Notes under the pieces: model-generated
What the model was told of the DNA's origin: nothing
What the model saw: only the letters and a program-made list of their open reading frames with translations
The model's database searches: none
Translations under genes and position numbers: made by a program
Assembly: GCA_965649825.1 (NCBI GenBank)
Contig: OZ287700.1
Coordinates: 1,240,001-1,304,000, forward strand
DNA length: 64,000 bases
Reading direction: 5' to 3'
DNA from: Penicillus capitatus
Lineage: Eukaryota; Chlorophyta
In this document: positions 59,089-64,000 of the stretch, piece by piece
Layout: each line of letters starts with the position of its first letter
How positions within the stretch are numbered: the first letter of the stretch is position 1

Positions 59089-62000
59089 TCAGTCTGTATC
59101 GACATCTTCGCCGAGGTCGCTGTCAAAAAAGTCGGACACTTCGATCACGGTCTCCACTCTTCCGCTTTCGTAGAAGAAACAGGGTTTCGTTGCCTTCCTG
59201 GTGGCCTGCAGAACACGCTTCGTCCTGCACACAGCAGGGCGGATCGCACCTCCGTCCATCGCGGATCCGGAATGTGCATCACAGCCGGCTGCTTCCCCGC
59301 TTTCCTCTCTTGCGCACTCCTTCTGATGCACCGACCTGTCAGAAGCAGAAATGAAGAAAACCAGGATGCCGCTCCGCGTCTCGCCTATCATGGAAGCGAG
59401 CGGCGGCGACACGGAGTTGCCGATCTGCTTGAATCGCGATGCCACGTTTTTGGCGGTCTTGTCCGTCGACGAAGAGAGCCGCTCGCGCGCCACAAACATG
59501 TAGTCATCGGGGAACCCCTGCGACCGCAAGCGCGTCGAACTCATGGGCGGGCACGTGATCGGGAGACGGGTACACCTGGATCCGTGCTGCCTCTCGCACC
59601 GAGATGTATCTGTCTTGGAACGGATGGATGACGGCGTATCCGCATGACGGCGACACTTCCGTCAGCAGTGTGCCGAAGATGTCGTTTCTCTTCAACCTGC
59701 CGAACGTCCTCCGCGGATTCGCGTGCCGTCGATTGACTTGGTTGACCATCCACCTGACAGCGAAGCAACGTCGGACTGGATGACGTGACTGATGGCGATC
59801 ACCTCGTGATCATGACCTCCTTCGTCGGCAGCATGAAGGTCTGCGCAGCGCATCGGCGATCGCTCAGGCGCGAGATCACCCCGTTCTGTCCGTCGGTGTA
59901 TCCCTCACACCGGGCCAAGATCCTTTCCTTTCCGTTGCGCGTGCTTCTTCTGAACCCGTGCGTGTGTCCCACGCAGACGTCTGAGGGCAGAGCTCCGTCC
60001 GGACGGAATCCGGTGGAACGGGACCTTACACTCCTCGTGCTTCACGACGCCGGGAAGGGACGTGAAATCGCCTCCGTCCTTCGAGATCATCTGAATTCTC
60101 AGCCACGCCCCGACGGAGATGGGAGAGCAGCGGTGGTTGATGCAGGGGCCTTGGTACTCCGTGCTGAAGGCGTCCATCAGCGCCTTGATCTGCAGCAGGA
60201 CCATCGCCCTCGGTGCAATGCGCGTTCGAGTACCGTCTGTCCTGCCCCCTGGACGACCTGATCTCTGACCTTGTTGAGCGCGGCCATCTCCTCGGGCGAC
60301 TTCCCTCTGACGTAGAGGTTCCAGACCTGAAGAGCAGACCGTCGACGTGGAGGTCCTCGAAGACGATGTTCCGACCTCCTGTTTCAGCGCTCCGAATGGC
60401 TGGAAGTACTCTCCAAGCGCCAACTGACCACAAACATCAGACGAGGGAAGAACGGAGGGGGCGTCTTACGTTCGCCCCATTCGGCGTGTGCTGCGCATCG
60501 CATATCGCCCGTAGGTTGCCGATCCTGGCGAGGACGTCTCTGTAGAGCACATCCAGGAAGAGCTGCGCCTTGCCCCTCCAGCCCTCGCTGTCGTGCTCGT
60601 TCATCCTGAGGTAACACTGGTAGGGTCTCTGCGCCGGCATTCTGAGGAAGACGTCAGATCCATTCCGCGGCGAAGGCACCTCACCCGTACGGCACAGACT
60701 CGGTCAGGTCGAAGCTGGTGACCTCCGGCAGGTCCTCCAGTGCGTCCCAGAGCAAGGTCGCCGGAGGCAGCAATCCCTTCCTTCTTTCATCGACATCCAC
60801 GACACATGGCTGCAAGCAGCAGGGCTAACACACCGGCAACGCCGACACCGCCGGTCTCACCTTTGCCATCTTCGACAGGTTGTTCGCCCGGGTCCGGAAC
60901 TCGTTCTCCGGAGGACACACCGTCGGGTGCGGGAAGGGAGGCAGTGGTTCCACGCCGCCGAGGGCCGCGATCAAGAACGCCCGAAACCGCATCTGCCAAT
61001 GCAGGATCCGACCACCCGTGTGCCTGGACGATCGCACCGTACCTGCGGAGCCCCGTAGCAGGCGGCAGAGAGGATGCCCATTCTCAGCTGGTATCCCAGC
61101 TTGATCAGGTTGAGCGCCGCGAAGCGCATGTACAGGCCTTCTTCTCTCGCCATCGATTCCTGCACCAGAGAGCTTGGCTCAACGAGTCGCACTGCGGGCT
61201 GGTCTCACAGCGACGTTCTCCAGCACGACGAATCTGGGCTTGAAGAACTCCACGGCCTGGACGAAGTTCTTGATCTCGGAGTTTCTCTGGCAGGAGAAGA
61301 TGTCCCACGTGTCCACATTCCTGTTCTTTCCGCTCAGCTGGGTACCAGAACAGCGACTGAGCATGACAGCCCAGTCTGCCCACGGCCACACTTACCCCTT
61401 GGCACGGGGGCCCTCCGACGATGACATCGACCTCTCCCGGGACGGGGAGGACGCCCTCCTGCTTCTTTCTGCGGAGGTAACCCCTCACGTCTCCTACCGT
61501 GATGCGCCCCTCCTCCAGTGCATCGGCGAGAGGAACGTATTCTTCCGCCGGCGGCCCATTCGGCGATCTGAGGCCGACCAAGGGCTTCCCAGATTCCAGC
61601 CCCGTGAGATCGAGTATCTTCGCATCGGACGACTCTGCCACGGGCTCTTCCCTCGGCAGGTAGGCTCCGTACGTCGCGCACAGACCGTGAAACCCCCTGC
61701 AGTTGGCCAGGAAGTCGTCCACCTTTCTGGCGTGCGTCTGGGGGGACGGCATAAGTCATGGTTTTCTCGCGGACGCAGTACCTTCGTCTGTGGGTGATTC
61801 AGCTGGTACGTGTCCAAGCTGTCCTGATGGAAGTCGACGGCATGCGTCGGGACCATTCGGATCCCATCCGACTCCCCGCAGATGAATCCGAATCCGCCAC
61901 ATCCGCAGTACAACTCCAAGACATTGTAGACCTGCGCATCACACATGCGCGGTCTCATTCCGAGGGCCGCGCGAGCAGGCCTTGAACGCACCGACTTCGG

Positions 62001-62576
62001 CCCCGACGAGTAACGAGGGTCTCTGTCCTGGAAGCTGTGAAAGCGTTCGTCGTACGTGAAGCGCACGAAGTAGTCCGTGTCCGTCGGAATGCTGTCCGCG
62101 TTGCAGAAGGCGACCTTCACCTTTCTGTGTCCAAACAGTCAACAGTCAAACAGCGAAGGGCGGCTGTACGCTCACACCTGTAAATCGTGCCGACCGGAAC
62201 GACATCATTCTCTCCGTTGGGTTGCAGAAAAAGCTCGCGTGCGTCGAACGAAATGGCTTCCAGCGTCGGAAGCTGATCTCCGCCGAAAACGTCGTTAGCG
62301 ACGCAGAACCACTGCGCGATAAACTCCTCGTTCTGACATGCATACGGAAATACGGTTGGGTAGGTTCTGGGGAAAACGAACGCTGCGAATCTCGACAACG
62401 CGGCACACCCAGACGCGATTGTCGTTGCGCTGCAGACCGCCGTACTCCGCGAAGACCTCGACGCACTCTCCGACTTCAACCTGGACCACAGTACGTTCGA
62501 CTGCCTCGAGTTCCGAGTCCCTTACCTCGAATGCCAATGAAGGATCGTCGAAGTCGACCAAAAACACGCGTTGCAT
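59089..62576 (-). CDS. DNA (cytosine-5) methyltransferase with BAH domain (DNMT1/CMT-like)
   Basis: Methylates cytosine in DNA. N-terminal BAH domain: GECVEVFAEYGGL, RVWVCRVVEIRS, then across an intron NEEFIAQWFCVANDVFGGDQ and ARELFLQP. Catalytic motifs in order: I LELYCGCGGFGFICGESDGI; IV VDVIVGGPPCQGVS with the catalytic Cys; VI RFVVLENVA; VIII LGYQLRMGILSAACYGAPQ joined by an intron to MRFRAFLIAALGG (QxRxR kept); target-recognition region with WDALEDLPEVTSFDL; IX/X DRYISVREAARIQ then SQGFPDDYMFVARERL and KQIGNSVSPPLASMI. About ten introns. The order and BAH match DNMT1 and plant CMT; no chromodomain, RFTS or CXXC is seen, so it is a lean maintenance- or CMT-like enzyme. Met 62576 is the first in frame; an exon further upstream is possible. 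The locus is GC-richer than its neighbours. Confidence 0.92.
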
Positions 62577-63150
62577 TCCAACCTCGGTAATTAAAACGGT
62601 CAGAACATCGATGAGCGCTCATTTCTGCAAAACGAATTGTCGCGTCATTCGACGCAAGATAATGAGCGACTGGCGGCAGATGGGTCGACAAACCCATCGC
62701 GGTGCATCGCAACTCGCGCGCCACTCTGCAGTGAGCGCGCAGAGTTCAGTTAAACGGCCAGTGTCTCTGGCCGTCGATCAAAACCCGCCCGAAATGACCC
62801 GTGTATTCGGCGCCGAACGGGAAACAACCGAACAACGGCGCCAGAACGCCTATCAAACACGCAGCGAAAGCTCTGTCTGACAATAAACTTTAACACACAC
62901 TTCTGCACTGTGTCCGCAAGCGCCTTTCTCTTGTAATTCACACTTAGAACAAATGTACGCCTGCCTTTAGCAGCAGACCGTGCTGATGCGGTTTTTGAAC
63001 GACGAAATCCGGTGAGCGCGAACGAAAGGGGCAGAACTCGGAGGCCTGTTGCAATCCATCGCCGCGGATTCTGAGATCTTGGGTTCTTAGACCATCGCAG
63101 CAGAACGATCATGCCTTTGTGTTCTCGATGAGAGCAAAGTTGCGAGCACG
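62577..63150. other. gap between methyltransferase and right-edge gene
   Basis: Divergent promoters are expected here. A minus-strand stretch near 62990-62880 reads CSKCELQEKGACGHSAEVC, a zinc-finger-like Cys/His spacing, in one frame. It could be a missed 5' exon of the methyltransferase gene, but I found no in-phase join. Confidence 0.3.
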
Positions 63151-64000
63151 ATGGGTGCTAGTGGAGCCAAATCGAATCGAGTCTGGGTGATAGCGAGCCT
63201 CTCTGTATCCAACGAAGGCGCAGTCCACGATGTGATGTCGGTCACTTATTCTCGGGGTCTCTGTTCGAGCACTTGCTTGCCTTATCGTCGTCGCGGAAAT
63301 GGATGCATGCATCGATCAACCAAACTACTCGCCCTTCTTGAAGTGTGCCACAGCGATTCTCTCGAAACCCTGAATGCCCAATTAACTGCATGCACTGTCC
63401 GGGATGAAGGATTGGTTCGAGGTGAGAACGTTTGCTCAACCTCTGCGCAGGATGACCCGCGAGCGTCGACTCGGTCATCAGACCGTCGCTGTGATGCGGA
63501 CACTCACGAGAGAAGGCCGATCAGCGGTTCGACTGGTCGGTAATCGAGTTCCGCGATACAGACAGGGATTCAAGCACCTACGAGGCCTCCTCGAAGCAGC
63601 CGGCAGAAAGGTCGGACTCCCCTCGTTCCGAGGCCTCGCTCGATGCGGTCGGAGCAGGCGTCGACACCTCGACCCCAGTGGTTCGAGCTCTCTGTTAAAT
63701 TCTATGCAAGAGACGTTTTTGGTTCTGTTGCATCCTCGCGTGTCGTCGGCGGGCGCAAGGACCGACTCGATCGGTCGACTTCAACGGTCCATTCGGCCGG
63801 TGATCGATGTTCTGTATTCTCGCGGCGGTGCGACGCCGAGTCGCAGTCGACCAGAGTCACAACGACGCCACGCACCTCGCAGCCTCCACATCGACGAGCA
63901 GTCTGTCCGACGTCCGCCAGCAGATCTCTGCAGACTCGGAATACTCGGAGACGGATGGCGTCGACAATTGTGCGCCTTCCGGCGTCGACGCTGCAGATTC
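63151..64000 (+). CDS. 5' part of an unidentified gene (cut by right edge)
   Basis: ATG 63151 opens MGASGAKSNRVW, whose Gly2 could be N-myristoylated. Protein-like pieces on this strand follow: LLALLEVCHSDSLETLNAQL, FDWSVIEFRDTDRDSSTYEA and SLDAVGAGVDTSTP, and at the edge THLAASTSTSSLSDVRQQIS followed by an acidic run. The later exons are Ser/Thr/Asp-rich and look disordered. I could not fix the introns. No domain recognised. Confidence 0.35.

Noticed and set aside
61105-61797. Plus-strand frame of about 207 codons opposite the methyltransferase
   Set aside because: GC-rich antisense frame; the minus strand carries the conserved methylase motifs.
62750-63112. Minus-strand 120-codon Arg-rich frame
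   Set aside because: Composition is not protein-like; a zinc-finger-like run in another frame is more interesting but unsupported.

Overview
This window is nuclear DNA of a small-genome eukaryote. Nearly every gene is split by tiny spliceosomal introns of about 35-80 bases (most 44-58). Genes lie on both strands in no operon order, and many start codons face each other across only 35-200 bases. The content points to a flagellated unicellular eukaryote with a present or past photosynthetic history. Flagellar genes are IFT121/WDR35, a SPATA17-like IQ protein and SF-assemblin. Plastid or algal hints are a cyanobacterial-type CysA sulfate ABC ATPase, two RelA/SpoT homologues, a PTST-like coiled-coil/CBM48 protein and a plant-type xylose isomerase with a signal peptide. 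I cannot name the species; an alga or algal-derived protist fits best.

Layout. 0-4 kb: the end of one gene, a tail-anchored membrane protein, a WBP2-like GRAM protein and SF-assemblin. 4-17 kb, mostly metabolism and signalling: CysA-like ATPase, argininosuccinate lyase, xylose isomerase, a SnoaL-like protein, an ATG1/ULK-type kinase, eIF4E, COQ5, 6-phosphogluconate dehydrogenase and an HDAC11-like deacetylase. 17-28 kb: a CfaD-type cysteine protease, a small unknown, a membrane thioredoxin, the PTST-like protein, a truncated prolyl-hydroxylase-like gene, an NVL-type double AAA ATPase, SPATA17-like and a CD2BP2/U5-52K-like splicing protein. 28-40 kb: two RelA/SpoT genes flank a PGAP1-like GPI-inositol deacylase, followed by ribosomal protein uS2 and TYW1. 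40-52 kb: an aquaglyceroporin with a large insertion, EB1, an ELP6-like protein, fructose-1,6-bisphosphatase, an unknown membrane protein and IFT121. 52-58 kb is different in character: two long intronless leucine-rich-repeat genes enclose a serpin pseudogene and a fragment of a short-chain dehydrogenase. 58-64 kb: a short unknown, a BAH-domain DNA cytosine methyltransferase in visibly GC-richer sequence, and the start of a gene running off the right edge.

I found no rRNA, tRNA, CRISPR, phage or transposon. The most notable signals are: several GC-AG introns fixed by protein conservation; a repeated ACGTCACATC motif near gene starts; an apparently division-of-labour RelA/SpoT pair in which one synthetase domain is degenerate; and the decaying serpin/SDR segment between intronless LRR genes. 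All exon joins were made by eye from conserved protein sequence and splice phase, so start codons and a few small exons are provisional. CDS spans below run from start to stop codon and include introns.
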